From an uncultured Acidimicrobiaceae bacterium (lineage in GTDB: Bacteria > Actinomycetota > Acidimicrobiia > Acidimicrobiales > Ilumatobacteraceae), in contig CAIXHI010000456.1 of the NCBI GenBank assembly GCA_903919215.1, positions 1 to 9,876 on the forward strand: a DNA stretch of 9,876 nucleotides, given 5' to 3'. The notes beneath the pieces are model-generated. The model made no database searches, was not told the DNA's origin, and saw only the letters and a program-made list of their open reading frames with translations. Below are positions 1 through 7,490 of this stretch, in pieces (positions within the stretch are counted from its first letter, which is position 1; the number at the start of each line of letters is the position of its first letter). Position numbers and translations under genes: made by a program.

Positions 1-240
1 CCCTGGCGCATTCACCACGCTGATGCCGTGCTTGAGCGCCAAACCACTGCGCGGCAACACGAATCCGGCGTAACCCTGCGGGATGGCGATGGCGATGCCG
101 GTGGGCATCAACAAGCGACCGCCGTTCGGAGCCAGCACACCGTCTTCGCGAGCGCTCAAGTCCATGCCGGCATCGCCAAGGTGCGCGTACGCGGGCAACG
201 CAAGTTCGGGGTCAAGTCGCACGATCGAGACAGCAAGCAT
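1..240 (-). CDS. dut: dUTP diphosphatase (dUTPase), 5' part, cut by window edge
   Basis: Hydrolyses dUTP to dUMP and pyrophosphate, which keeps uracil out of DNA and feeds dTMP synthesis. The reverse strand gives 80 codons open to the window edge. Trimeric dUTPase motif 1 is visible as DAGMDLSA (residues 23-30). It is followed by the LMPTGIAIAIP strand (44-54) and motif 2, PRSGLALKHG (63-72), then SVVNAPG at the edge. The motif with the catalytic Asp and the C-terminal P-loop-like motif lie outside the window. The ATG at 238-240 fits because the family normally begins about 20 residues before motif 1 and because TAGGGT lies exactly 7 nt upstream. It is on the same strand as groL but separated from it by a strong terminator, so it probably has its own promoter. 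Identification is firm; only the C-terminal half is unseen. Confidence 0.93.
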   Translation of the reverse strand, partial: MLAVSIVRLDPELALPAYAHLGDAGMDLSAREDGVLAPNGGRLLMPTGIAIAIPQGYAGFVLPRSGLALKHGISVVNAPG

Positions 241-247
241 CGCCGCA

Positions 248-253
248 ACCCTA
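248..253 (-). promoter_or_regulatory. -10 hexamer of dut (leaderless start)
   Basis: TAGGGT on the minus strand lies 7 nt before the dut ATG, with no Shine-Dalgarno between. This TANNNT-N7-start layout recurs across the window. No convincing -35 box is seen at 16-18 nt. Confidence 0.55.
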
Positions 254-274
254 CGCGATGGCCGCACTCAAGAG

Positions 275-336
275 TTTGGTGAAGACAATTGGTTGGGGGT
301 TGACCAAAAGTCTTCAACAAACCGTTTGTTGAAGCG
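275..336. promoter_or_regulatory. Possible operator: three TTTGKTGAAG motifs upstream of dut
   Basis: Three copies of one 12-bp motif occur within 62 bp: TTTGGTGAAGAC at 275-286 (plus), its near-complement GTCTTCAACAAA at 310-321, and TTTGTTGAAGCG at 325-336 (plus). The second and third form a perfect 10-bp inverted repeat (312-321 and 325-334) around CCG. The cluster begins about 22 bp upstream of the dut -10 hexamer, a position suited to a regulator. The inverted repeat could instead be a hairpin, but no good T-run follows it on either strand. The binding protein is unknown. Confidence 0.45.
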
Positions 337-344
337 AAATGGTT

Positions 345-388
345 GTTGGCGGGGGACGTGTTGGCGGGGGACGTGTTGGCGGGGGACG
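345..388. repeat. 15-bp tandem repeat, about 3 copies
   Basis: The unit GTTGGCGGGGGACGT occurs at 345-359 and 360-374, and its first 14 bases at 375-388. It lies in the gap between the groL terminator and the dut upstream motifs. Copies are identical, suggesting recent slippage. No function is visible. Confidence 0.85.
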
Positions 389-393
389 GGGGC

Positions 394-439
394 GGGGTGA
401 AAACGAAAGAAGCCCCGGGCGCTTGGCCCGGGGCTTCTT
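394..439 (-). terminator. Rho-independent terminator of groL
   Basis: A perfect 14-bp GC-rich stem (407-420 paired with 426-439) closes a 5-nt loop. On the minus strand it is followed by TCGTTTT. It begins about 18 nt past the groL stop codon and should end the groL transcript before dut. Confidence 0.88.
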
Positions 440-457
440 CAAATCGAATCAGGAAGA

Positions 458-2074
<1,617 letters not shown>

Positions 2075-2080
2075 TGCAAT

Positions 2081-2085
2081 CCTCC
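2081..2085 (-). promoter_or_regulatory. Shine-Dalgarno of groL
   Basis: GGAGG on the minus strand, 6 nt from the ATG at 2072-2074, fixes the groL start. It is the only clear ribosome binding site in the window; other genes appear to be leaderless. Confidence 0.85.
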
Positions 2086-2126
2086 ACGATTGGGATGGGG
2101 TATGAGCTGGAACGTCACCAGACGAG

Positions 2127-2153
2127 CTGTCACTCGACTGGTGAGAGTGCTAG
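2127..2153. promoter_or_regulatory. CIRCE operator (HrcA site) of groL, with overlapping palindrome
   Basis: On the minus strand the half-sites read CTAGCACTC-N9-GAGTGACAG against the CIRCE consensus TTAGCACTC-N9-GAGTGCTAA: 8/9 in the first half and 6/9 in the second. HrcA, the heat-shock repressor, binds such sites before groE operons. A perfect 16-bp palindrome, AGAGTGCTAGCACTCT (2144-2159), shares the better half-site, so three GAGTGC-type half-sites lie side by side. Confidence 0.85.
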
Positions 2154-2154
2154 C

Positions 2155-2184
2155 ACTCTAAACCCTGGACTGCTAAAGCGGCAA
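2155..2184 (-). promoter_or_regulatory. Candidate groL promoter
   Basis: On the minus strand TTGCCG (2179-2184) and TAGAGT (2155-2160) are 18 nt apart. Transcription would start inside the CIRCE element, about 75 nt upstream of the start codon, which is a usual geometry for HrcA repression. The -35 match is 4/6, so the call is moderate. Confidence 0.45.
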
Positions 2185-2195
2185 CCCTCCGCCCG

Positions 2196-2891
2196 TCAGG
2201 CGTCTGCCTTCTCGCCCGTCAGCGCCCGGAACAGCGCCACACCGACGGCAGCGCCGACCAGCGGGAACAGGATGAACACCCACAGCTGCTGGAGGGCGTC
2301 GGTGGACGACTCAGCGAAGAGTGCGGTACCGAGCGAGCGAGCCGGGTTCACCGAGGTGTTGTCGACCGGGATCGAGATCAGGTGGATGAGCGTCAGCGTG
2401 ACGCCGACCACCAGGCCGCCGAAGCCGGGGGCGAACGACTTGGTGGTGGTGAACAGCACGACCAGCACGAGCAGCGCGGTGAGCACGATCTCAGCGATGA
2501 TTGCCGCTCTGATGCCGTAGAACTCGCCCGTCCACAGGTTGGAGGCGAACGAGCCACGGTGGAAGTCGGTGCGTCCGCTGGCGATGGCGTAGATGATGGC
2601 CGCACCGCCGACGCCGCCGATGATCTGCCCGACCCAGGCCATCACGGCGTGGCTGCGGTCGATCTTCTTCGCCAGCAGCAGCCCCAGCGTGACCGCCGGG
2701 TTGATGTGGCAGCCGCTGATCGGCCCGATGACGTAGGCCATGATCAGCAGTGAGATGCCGAAGCCGAGTGCCACGCCGAGGACCCCCACGTGGGAGGCGG
2801 TGAAGAGTGCGACACCGGGTCCGCCGAGCATCAGCACTGCCGTACCGACGAGTTCCGCGACAAGGATGCGAGTGGTGTTCTGAGTCCCCAT
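2196..2891 (-). CDS. aqpZ: Aquaporin Z-like water channel (MIP family)
   Basis: Inner-membrane channel for passive water flux. The product is 231 aa, the usual MIP length, with six hydrophobic helices. The two NPA loops are GCHINPAV (60-67) and SVNPARS (180-186). The four selectivity-filter residues of E. coli AqpZ have equivalents here with the same spacing: Phe44, His170, Thr179 and Arg185. This predicts an orthodox water channel rather than a glycerol facilitator. The frame stays open upstream to 3089, but that extension is hydrophilic, overlaps fdhD and lacks family similarity. The ATG at 2889-2891 is chosen because the MIP domain begins there and TACTGT lies 7 nt upstream. It is divergent from fdhD and 121 bp upstream of groL on the same strand, with no convincing terminator between. 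Confidence 0.93.
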   Translation of the reverse strand: MGTQNTTRILVAELVGTAVLMLGGPGVALFTASHVGVLGVALGFGISLLIMAYVIGPISGCHINPAVTLGLLLAKKIDRSHAVMAWVGQIIGGVGGAAIIYAIASGRTDFHRGSFASNLWTGEFYGIRAAIIAEIVLTALLVLVVLFTTTKSFAPGFGGLVVGVTLTLIHLISIPVDNTSVNPARSLGTALFAESSTDALQQLWVFILFPLVGAAVGVALFRALTGEKADA

Positions 2892-2898
2892 GCAGCGC

Positions 2899-2904
2899 AC
2901 AGTA
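2899..2904 (-). promoter_or_regulatory. -10 hexamer of aqpZ (leaderless start)
   Basis: TACTGT on the minus strand, 7 nt before the aqpZ ATG. It mirrors the TACTGT-N7-ATG of the divergent fdhD, 35 bp away. No good -35 is seen. Confidence 0.6.
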
Positions 2905-2916
2905 ATCGGCGCGCCG

Positions 2917-2945
2917 TTCGCAATCGCGCAATGTCCCGCTACTGT
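2917..2945 (+). promoter_or_regulatory. Promoter of fdhD (leaderless start)
   Basis: TTCGCA (2917-2922; 4/6 to TTGACA) and TACTGT (2940-2945) are 17 nt apart, and the ATG follows after 7 nt. This geometry puts the transcription start at or next to the start codon. Confidence 0.6.
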
Positions 2946-2952
2946 CGCGCCG

Positions 2953-3759
2953 ATGGCAGTTCGTGGCCGCAGCGAGACATTCCTCGTCACCAAGGTGACC
3001 GATGGCGATCGCTCCCGCACGCCCGACGAACTGATCGTCGAGGAACCGATGACGGTGCAACTCGATGGCGTCAGGGTGAGCACCACCATGCGAACTCCTG
3101 GGCACGACTACGAACTGGCCGTCGGCTTCTGTCATACCGAAGGGCTGCTCGCTGGGCTGCCCGTCACCGGTGTGCGTTACTGCGCCAACAGTTCGGCCGT
3201 GAGCAGCGAGTTCAACGTTGTCTCGGTCGACACCGGGGGCCGAGCGCCCGCACCCCGACCGCGGCTGGGCAACACGACATCCAGCTGCGGGCTGTGTGGC
3301 AACGACGCGATCGACGAGCTGTGTGCGCTGCTGGAGCCGCTGCCGTCCGCCACGCCGATTGCACTTGATGTGCTGCGGGCCGTACCCGATCGCGTGCGCG
3401 CCGCGCAGGGTCTGTTCGACAGCACGGGCGCAGTGCATGCGGCCGCCGCGTTCACACCCGACGGTGAGGTGCTGCTGGTGCGTGAAGACGTCGGTCGGCA
3501 CAATGCAGTCGACAAGGTGATCGGCCGGATGCTGCTCGACGGCGCACTGCCGGCCACGGGTCTGGGTCTGTTCGTCAGTGGCCGGGCCAGCTTCGAGCTG
3601 GTGCAGAAGGCGTGGGCCGCAGGATTCAGCACGCTCGTCGCCGTCAGCGCACCCACCGCGCTCGCGGTGCACACCGCTCGCCGCGCTGGTCTGGTGTTGG
3701 CCGGGTTCGTGCGCGCCGACCGTCTGAACGTGTACTCGCCCGAGCGCCTGACGCCCTAG
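2953..3759 (+). CDS. fdhD: Formate dehydrogenase accessory sulfurtransferase FdhD
   Basis: In known FdhD proteins sulfur from the cysteine desulfurase IscS is passed to the bis-MGD (molybdopterin guanine dinucleotide) cofactor of formate dehydrogenases, which is required for their activity. The product is 268 aa, near the usual length. Family blocks are EEPMTVQLDG (30-39), TPGHDYELAVGFCHTEGL (48-65), the mobile-loop motif SSCGLCG (110-116; Cys112 and Cys115 as the CxxC sulfur carrier), then DVGRHNAVDKVIG and SGRASFELVQKA. The frame is open from 2890, but the ATG at 2953 (MAVRGRSETF) is preferred: it clears the divergent aqpZ and has a promoter exactly 7 nt upstream. No formate dehydrogenase structural gene is in the window, so its client must be elsewhere. 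Confidence 0.95.
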   Translation: MAVRGRSETFLVTKVTDGDRSRTPDELIVEEPMTVQLDGVRVSTTMRTPGHDYELAVGFCHTEGLLAGLPVTGVRYCANSSAVSSEFNVVSVDTGGRAPAPRPRLGNTTSSCGLCGNDAIDELCALLEPLPSATPIALDVLRAVPDRVRAAQGLFDSTGAVHAAAAFTPDGEVLLVREDVGRHNAVDKVIGRMLLDGALPATGLGLFVSGRASFELVQKAWAAGFSTLVAVSAPTALAVHTARRAGLVLAGFVRADRLNVYSPERLTP

Positions 3760-3772
3760 GCCGCAGAACCCC

Positions 3773-3778
3773 TAGCCT
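3773..3778 (+). promoter_or_regulatory. -10 hexamer of chdC (leaderless start)
   Basis: TAGCCT, 7 nt before the chdC ATG and just past the fdhD stop. It suggests chdC has its own promoter although it lies only 26 bp after fdhD. CTGACG at 3748-3753 could serve as a -35, but at a wide 19-nt spacing. Confidence 0.5.
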
Positions 3779-3785
3779 GCACGCC

Positions 3786-4466
3786 ATGAGCGAAGCGATC
3801 AAGCCCTCCGTCGGCCTCGGCGTGCTGCACCTGTTCTGCAAGCCGACCCCCATGTTCGACGGCGAGGCAGTCGTGGCCGCGGTGCGTGACGCCGAAGCCG
3901 CAGGTACCCAGGTGGCCAGCATCTCGATGTTGGGCCACAAGTCCGATGCCGCGTTCATGGCAATACACGAGAACCTCGTGGAACTGCGAGCACTCCAGTC
4001 CGGTCTGCAGCGTGCGGGCCTCGAGGTCGTCGACAGCTACGTCAGCCTCACCGAGGTCAGCGAGTACGCAACGGGTATGCCCGAGGCGCACATCCAGGCC
4101 CGTCTGTATCCCGAGATCCCGCCGAAGGCACACCACATGCCGGCATGGTGCTTCTACCCAATGTCGAAGAAGCGCGAAGCCCACGTCAACTGGTTCACGC
4201 TGCCGTTCGACGATCGCAAGCGGCTGATGTCAGAGCACGGCACCAGCGGCCGCAAGTTCGCCGGCCGCATCGTGCAATACATCACCGGCAGCACTGGCCT
4301 CGACGACTACGAGTGGGGCGTCACGCTGTTCGCGGTCCACCCCGACGATCTCAAGGAAGTCGTGTACACGATGCGCTTCGACGAGGCCTCGTCCGTCTAC
4401 GCCGAGTTCGGCCCGTTCTACACCGGCTTCGTGGTGCCGGTGGAAGAGCTCGTCACCACGCTCTGA
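3786..4466 (+). CDS. chdC: Coproheme decarboxylase (chlorite dismutase family)
   Basis: Last step of the coproporphyrin-dependent heme pathway of Gram-positive bacteria: H2O2-dependent removal of two propionate carboxyls from coproheme III to give heme b (enzyme also called HemQ). The product is 226 aa. The catalytic-tyrosine motif is YPMSKKR (Tyr124) and the proximal heme His is in MSEHGTSGR (His151). The 27-residue spacing equals that of Tyr147 and His174 in the Listeria enzyme. Then come GLDDYEWGVTLF (171-182) and the C-terminal YAEFGPFYTG block (205-214). The ATG at 3786 is chosen over the open upstream frame (from 3612), which overlaps fdhD and has no family similarity. No other heme gene is nearby. 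It converges on the solute-binding protein gene, with 3 bp between stop codons. Confidence 0.95.
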   Translation: MSEAIKPSVGLGVLHLFCKPTPMFDGEAVVAAVRDAEAAGTQVASISMLGHKSDAAFMAIHENLVELRALQSGLQRAGLEVVDSYVSLTEVSEYATGMPEAHIQARLYPEIPPKAHHMPAWCFYPMSKKREAHVNWFTLPFDDRKRLMSEHGTSGRKFAGRIVQYITGSTGLDDYEWGVTLFAVHPDDLKEVVYTMRFDEASSVYAEFGPFYTGFVVPVEELVTTL

Positions 4467-4469
4467 GGT

Positions 4470-5735
4470 TCAGCCGTCGCCCAGCCGTAGCAGCCCGATG
4501 GAGACGTCGCGGCTGTTCTCGTCGAACGTGAACCGGTCGAATGTTGCGCTCGTCATCTCGCCGCTCGCGTCGATGGCCAGGTTGCCACCCGGTCCGTCGT
4601 AGTTGATATTGCGGTTCTCCGCCAGCGACACCTCGCAGGTGGGGAACGACGAGCACCGAGTGCCGCCAGTGGTGAGGCCGGGGATCTCTGCCGCGATCGC
4701 CAAGGGGCGCAGTGATCCGGCGCTCGCGGCGGCCAGGGCGATGATGTTGAGACAGTCGTACGCATTGTGGGCGAACAGTCCGGTGGCCTCCGAGTCGATC
4801 GACAGCAGCCCGGTCGTGAACGCGACGGAGGTTGCGTGCGCGACCGGCGACACACCGGTGATGCGTGGCCCGAGCGTGCTGCTGAATGGCTGCGCCGATG
4901 CATCAGGTCGTCGGGCAGCGTCGTTGACGACGAAGGTGATGGTGTCGTCAGTGGCAGCGTCGATCGCGTTGATGATCGTTGGCCCGGTGATCGCATCGGC
5001 GACCACGGCGACGACTTGGGGCCGTGCCTTCACCACGGCCGTCACGGCAGCACTGACGGAGGCCTCGCCGGGTGTGAAACCGACGAAGCTGGCGACGGTG
5101 GTGCCCTGCTGCGTGATTGCCGCACGAGTCGCCTCGGCGAAGGGCCGCCCGTAGTTGTCGTCGAGATAGACAACCGCCACTGCACTACTGCCGGAGGACT
5201 CGACCAACTGAGCCATCGCCTGGGCCTGTAGCGAGTCGCTGGGAACGGTGCGCAGGAACAGGCCGTCGTCGGGGAAGTTGTCGAGTGCGAGTGCCGAAGC
5301 CGTTGGCGCACAGGTGAGTACTCCGGCTTCGACCGCAGCGCCGAGAGTGGCCAGCAAATTGGGCGATGACGTCGGCCCGATGATCGCGTCGACTCCGAAC
5401 TGCAACAGGCTCTGCACCGCGAGGACAGCCGTTGCCGAGTTGTCACCTTCCTCGCGCGTGATCAATCGGATCGGGCGGCCGTTCACGCCGCCGCTCTGGT
5501 TGATCTCGCCGACGCCGAGTTGGAGCGCATTGGCCATCGATACACCGATCTCCGACGCCGTTCCCACCGTCGGCAAGACAGCGCCGATCACCAGTGTGTC
5601 GTCGATCTGGTGTTCGGCGGTGGTGGTCGCGGGTTGGCTCACGTCCGTGGGCAGAGAGCCGTTGTCGCCGCCAGAACAGGAGGCGATGGTGAACACAGCG
5701 CACGTGACAATGACGACCAGCTTCGACGTGTGCAC
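4470..5735 (-). CDS. Lipoprotein substrate-binding protein, Leu/Ile/Val-binding (LivJ-like) family
   Basis: Predicted membrane-anchored receptor of an ABC importer for amino acids or similar small solutes. The product is 421 aa from the GTG at 5733-5735. Residues 1-20 are a lipoprotein signal peptide with a hydrophobic core and lipobox IASC (Cys20 is the lipid site), then a Gly/Ser/Thr-rich linker to about residue 45. The type I periplasmic-binding fold follows: VIGAVLPTVG (49-58), the INQSGGVNGRPI block, then IIGPTSSPNLLA, and a C-terminal lobe with HNAYDC. The frame extends upstream to 5873, but that part overlaps the NUDIX gene, and only the GTG puts a signal peptide at the N-terminus. TACACT lies 6 nt upstream of it. 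No permease or ATPase gene is in the window, so the substrate cannot be stated. It is divergent from the NUDIX gene. Confidence 0.87.
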   Translation of the reverse strand: MHTSKLVVIVTCAVFTIASCSGGDNGSLPTDVSQPATTTAEHQIDDTLVIGAVLPTVGTASEIGVSMANALQLGVGEINQSGGVNGRPIRLITREEGDNSATAVLAVQSLLQFGVDAIIGPTSSPNLLATLGAAVEAGVLTCAPTASALALDNFPDDGLFLRTVPSDSLQAQAMAQLVESSGSSAVAVVYLDDNYGRPFAEATRAAITQQGTTVASFVGFTPGEASVSAAVTAVVKARPQVVAVVADAITGPTIINAIDAATDDTITFVVNDAARRPDASAQPFSSTLGPRITGVSPVAHATSVAFTTGLLSIDSEATGLFAHNAYDCLNIIALAAASAGSLRPLAIAAEIPGLTTGGTRCSSFPTCEVSLAENRNINYDGPGGNLAIDASGEMTSATFDRFTFDENSRDVSIGLLRLGDG

Positions 5736-5741
5736 GCCGCG

Positions 5742-5747
5742 AGTGTA
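5742..5747 (-). promoter_or_regulatory. -10 hexamer of the solute-binding protein gene
   Basis: TACACT on the minus strand, 6 nt before the GTG start. It supports the GTG over the upstream in-frame ATG. No good -35 is seen. Confidence 0.5.
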
Positions 5748-5768
5748 CGAGACCCTCTCGGCGACGCA

Positions 5769-5774
5769 TAGGGT
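5769..5774 (+). promoter_or_regulatory. -10 hexamer of the NUDIX gene
   Basis: TAGGGT, exactly 7 nt before the GTG at 5782, with no Shine-Dalgarno. The same spacing is found at dut, fdhD, chdC and the GNAT gene. Confidence 0.5.
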
Positions 5775-5781
5775 CGCGGGG

Positions 5782-6513
5782 GTGAGCGACGCCTCCCCGA
5801 ACGACTTCACCCGCGACCTCGCCAGATGGAGCGAGTCGCTGGTTGGTATCGCTCGCACCGGTTTGGCGTTCACCCAGAGCCTCTACGAGCGCGAGCGGTT
5901 CGAGGAAGTGCTCCACGTCGCAGCCGATATCAAGGCCGCCGCCGACGAGGCGTTGGAAGTGCGCCGCGAGACCGACCACTTCGTGCAGGAGTGGATGGAT
6001 GACATCGGCGAAGGTATCCCCGGTTACGTCACCCCGAAGGTGGCCATCGGCGCAGTCGTCGGCAACGACGCTGGTGAGATCCTGCTCGTCCAACGCAGCG
6101 ACAGCGGAGTATGGCTGTACCCCACCGGGTGGGCCGATGTCGGCTATTCACCTGCAGAGGTGGCGGTGAAGGAAGTGTTGGAGGAGACCGGCATCGAGTG
6201 CGAGCCCGTGCAGTTGATGGCGGTCATCGACGGTCAGCGCGCCGGTTTCAGCCGCTTCGGGATGTACCTGCTGCTGTTTCACTGTCGCGCCACTGGCGGT
6301 TCGCTGGTGCCGCACCCGTTGGAGACCGCCGACGTCGGCTGGTTCCGCCGCGATGCGCTGCCCGAGAACACCGTCGGGGCGAAGTGGTGGGGTCCGGGAG
6401 CGTTCGCTGCGATCGACGGCGCTCGCACCGCCACAGTGTTCGAGGCGCCGCGGTCACCGGTGTGGCGCGGCGACTTTGAACACCCGCAAGATCAGGCGCC
6501 GTTCGGACCCTGA
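5782..6513 (+). CDS. NUDIX hydrolase with NUDIX_N-type N-terminal domain
   Basis: Predicted hydrolase of a nucleoside diphosphate linked to another group (ADP-ribose-like compounds are common substrates; the actual one is unknown). The product is 243 aa from GTG. Residues about 8-70 are a helical N-terminal domain of the kind found before this NUDIX subgroup (PF12535-like). The NUDIX fold starts near VTPKVAIGAVV (83-93). The Nudix box is GWADVGYSPAEV then AVKEVLEETGI (residues 116-138). It keeps the EVxEExG metal-binding core (Glu131, Glu134, Glu135), but the first conserved Glu is Tyr122 and the Arg is Lys130. A second acidic block, ETADVGWFRRDALPE (181-195), follows. The frame is open from 5248, but that part is antisense to the divergent gene. 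The 3' end overlaps the PAC2 gene by 22 bp, tail to tail. Confidence 0.88.
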   Translation: MSDASPNDFTRDLARWSESLVGIARTGLAFTQSLYERERFEEVLHVAADIKAAADEALEVRRETDHFVQEWMDDIGEGIPGYVTPKVAIGAVVGNDAGEILLVQRSDSGVWLYPTGWADVGYSPAEVAVKEVLEETGIECEPVQLMAVIDGQRAGFSRFGMYLLLFHCRATGGSLVPHPLETADVGWFRRDALPENTVGAKWWGPGAFAAIDGARTATVFEAPRSPVWRGDFEHPQDQAPFGP

Positions 6514-7433
6514 TCGCGGAGGAAGCGCTCCACCTCGGCCATCAGTTCCTCGCTGTCGACCTCGGTGTCGGCTGCCAGCTCGCCGCCGACGGAATCGTCT
6601 TCGTCGTCTTCGTCGTCATCGTCATCGATGTCGATGTCGTCCTGCTCGTAGTCGTCGAGTTCGCCGCTGTCCGAGAGGTTCTCCAGGCGGGCGACGTAGC
6701 CGATGAGATCGCTGTCGTCAGCGACGAAGTGGGTGACCCGAGTGTCGTAGTCCTCGGCCTCGGCGCGCAGTGTGCCGATGGGCGCCGGTGTGCCGACCAT
6801 CTCGCACGCGCGTTGCACGAGGGCCAACGACGCCTTGGGCGACGGTACCTGCGATGCATACGCAGGCACGGCGGCCCACAGAGACGCCGACGGCAGATCG
6901 CTGCGGGTGCACGCATCTTGCAGCACGCCGACGATGCCGGTGGGGCCCTCGTAACGGCTGCGCTGCAAATCGAAACGATCGAGGGTCTCTTGATCAGTGG
7001 CCGTGCCGATGAGTTGCACGGGACGCGAGTGCGGCACGTCAGCCAGCAGCGCGCCGAGGGTGAGCATCATCGACGCATTGAAGTGCTGCGCCAGACCGAT
7101 GATCTGCTCGGCGAACAACCTCCAGCGCATTGCCGGCTCGGGGCCGAGCATGAGGATGACGTCGCCCCCGGGAGTGCGGGCGCTCCAGAGGCCCACCGTT
7201 GGCCACACGATGGAGCGCTTCTGGTCAGCCGTGAGGCGAACGTGCGGACGAACCGTGGCGAAGTCGGTGAACTCCTCAGGGTCGATCTCGGCGAGCGGCT
7301 CGGCGTTCCACGCCTTGATGAGGTGCCGCACCGTGTTGCTCGCCGAATCCGCTGCGTCGTTCCAGCCGGTGAACGCAGAAATGAGGACGGGTCGTTGCAT
7401 GCTGGGATGCGCCAGCCAGCGGACGTGCTCCAT
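6492..7433 (-). CDS. PAC2 family protein (proteasome assembly chaperone-like)
   Basis: Actinobacterial member of the PAC2 family, named after a eukaryotic proteasome-assembly chaperone; the bacterial role is not established. The product is 313 aa. The family start is clear: RPVLISAFTGWNDAADSA (14-31). Later blocks are LGPEPAMRW, LTLGALLADVPHSRP, GPTGIVGVL and SLWAAVPAYASQVPSPKASLALV. A strikingly acidic linker (residues 260-280, 17 of 21 Asp/Glu) separates the domain from a C-terminal helix, EELMAEVERFLRDQ. The ATG at 7431-7433 is chosen because the family block begins just after it; a TAGGCT hexamer lies 8 nt upstream, and the longer frame overlaps the divergent GNAT gene. An in-frame GTG two codons earlier is possible. 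The 3' end overlaps the NUDIX gene by 22 bp. Confidence 0.87.
   Translation of the reverse strand: MEHVRWLAHPSMQRPVLISAFTGWNDAADSASNTVRHLIKAWNAEPLAEIDPEEFTDFATVRPHVRLTADQKRSIVWPTVGLWSARTPGGDVILMLGPEPAMRWRLFAEQIIGLAQHFNASMMLTLGALLADVPHSRPVQLIGTATDQETLDRFDLQRSRYEGPTGIVGVLQDACTRSDLPSASLWAAVPAYASQVPSPKASLALVQRACEMVGTPAPIGTLRAEAEDYDTRVTHFVADDSDLIGYVARLENLSDSGELDDYEQDDIDIDDDDDEDDEDDSVGGELAADTEVDSEELMAEVERFLRDQGPNGA
6597..6662. repeat. GTC/TTC-rich trinucleotide tract coding the PAC2 acidic linker
   Basis: An imperfect run of TCG/TCTTCG/TCATCG trinucleotides on the plus strand encodes the Asp/Glu run of the PAC2 protein on the minus strand. Such tracts can slip in replication, so linker length may vary between strains. 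Confidence 0.6.
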
Positions 7434-7441
7434 GTCCACGG

Positions 7442-7447
7442 AGCCTA
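7442..7447 (-). promoter_or_regulatory. -10 hexamer of the PAC2 gene
   Basis: TAGGCT on the minus strand, 8 nt before the ATG. Only 57 bp separate the PAC2 and GNAT starts, so the two divergent promoters must overlap. Confidence 0.45.
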
Positions 7448-7477
7448 CCGGTGAGGTCTGGCCTGCGCAGCGAGCAG

Positions 7478-7483
7478 TAAGTT
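7478..7483 (+). promoter_or_regulatory. -10 hexamer of the GNAT gene
   Basis: TAAGTT, exactly 7 nt before the GTG at 7491. It favours that GTG over the in-frame TTG at 7482, which overlaps the hexamer itself. Confidence 0.5.
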
Positions 7484-7490
7484 GCGAACC

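Noticed and set aside
345..388. CRISPR array
   Set aside because: The 15-bp units abut directly with no spacers and number only about three.
2160..2195. Terminator between aqpZ and groL
   Set aside because: Only a 4-bp GCGG/CCGC stem followed by TTT is present on the minus strand, too weak to call.
2892..3089. 66-residue N-terminal extension of the aquaporin frame
   Set aside because: It runs through the fdhD coding region, is not membrane-like, and the MIP domain and -10 hexamer both point to the ATG at 2889-2891.
2491..3672. 393-codon minus-strand frame across aqpZ and fdhD
   Set aside because: It is a shadow of two well-identified genes, with Arg/His/Gly-rich composition and no motif.
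3612..3785. N-terminal extension of chdC
   Set aside because: It overlaps the 3' part of fdhD in another frame and does not match the ChdC family start.
4427..4457. Hairpin CGTGGTG...CACCACG as a chdC terminator
   Set aside because: The 7-bp stem has a 17-nt loop, lies inside the coding sequence and has no T-run after it.
5248..5781. 178-residue extension of the NUDIX frame
   Set aside because: It is antisense to the solute-binding protein gene and crosses the divergent promoter. The GTG at 5782 is better supported.
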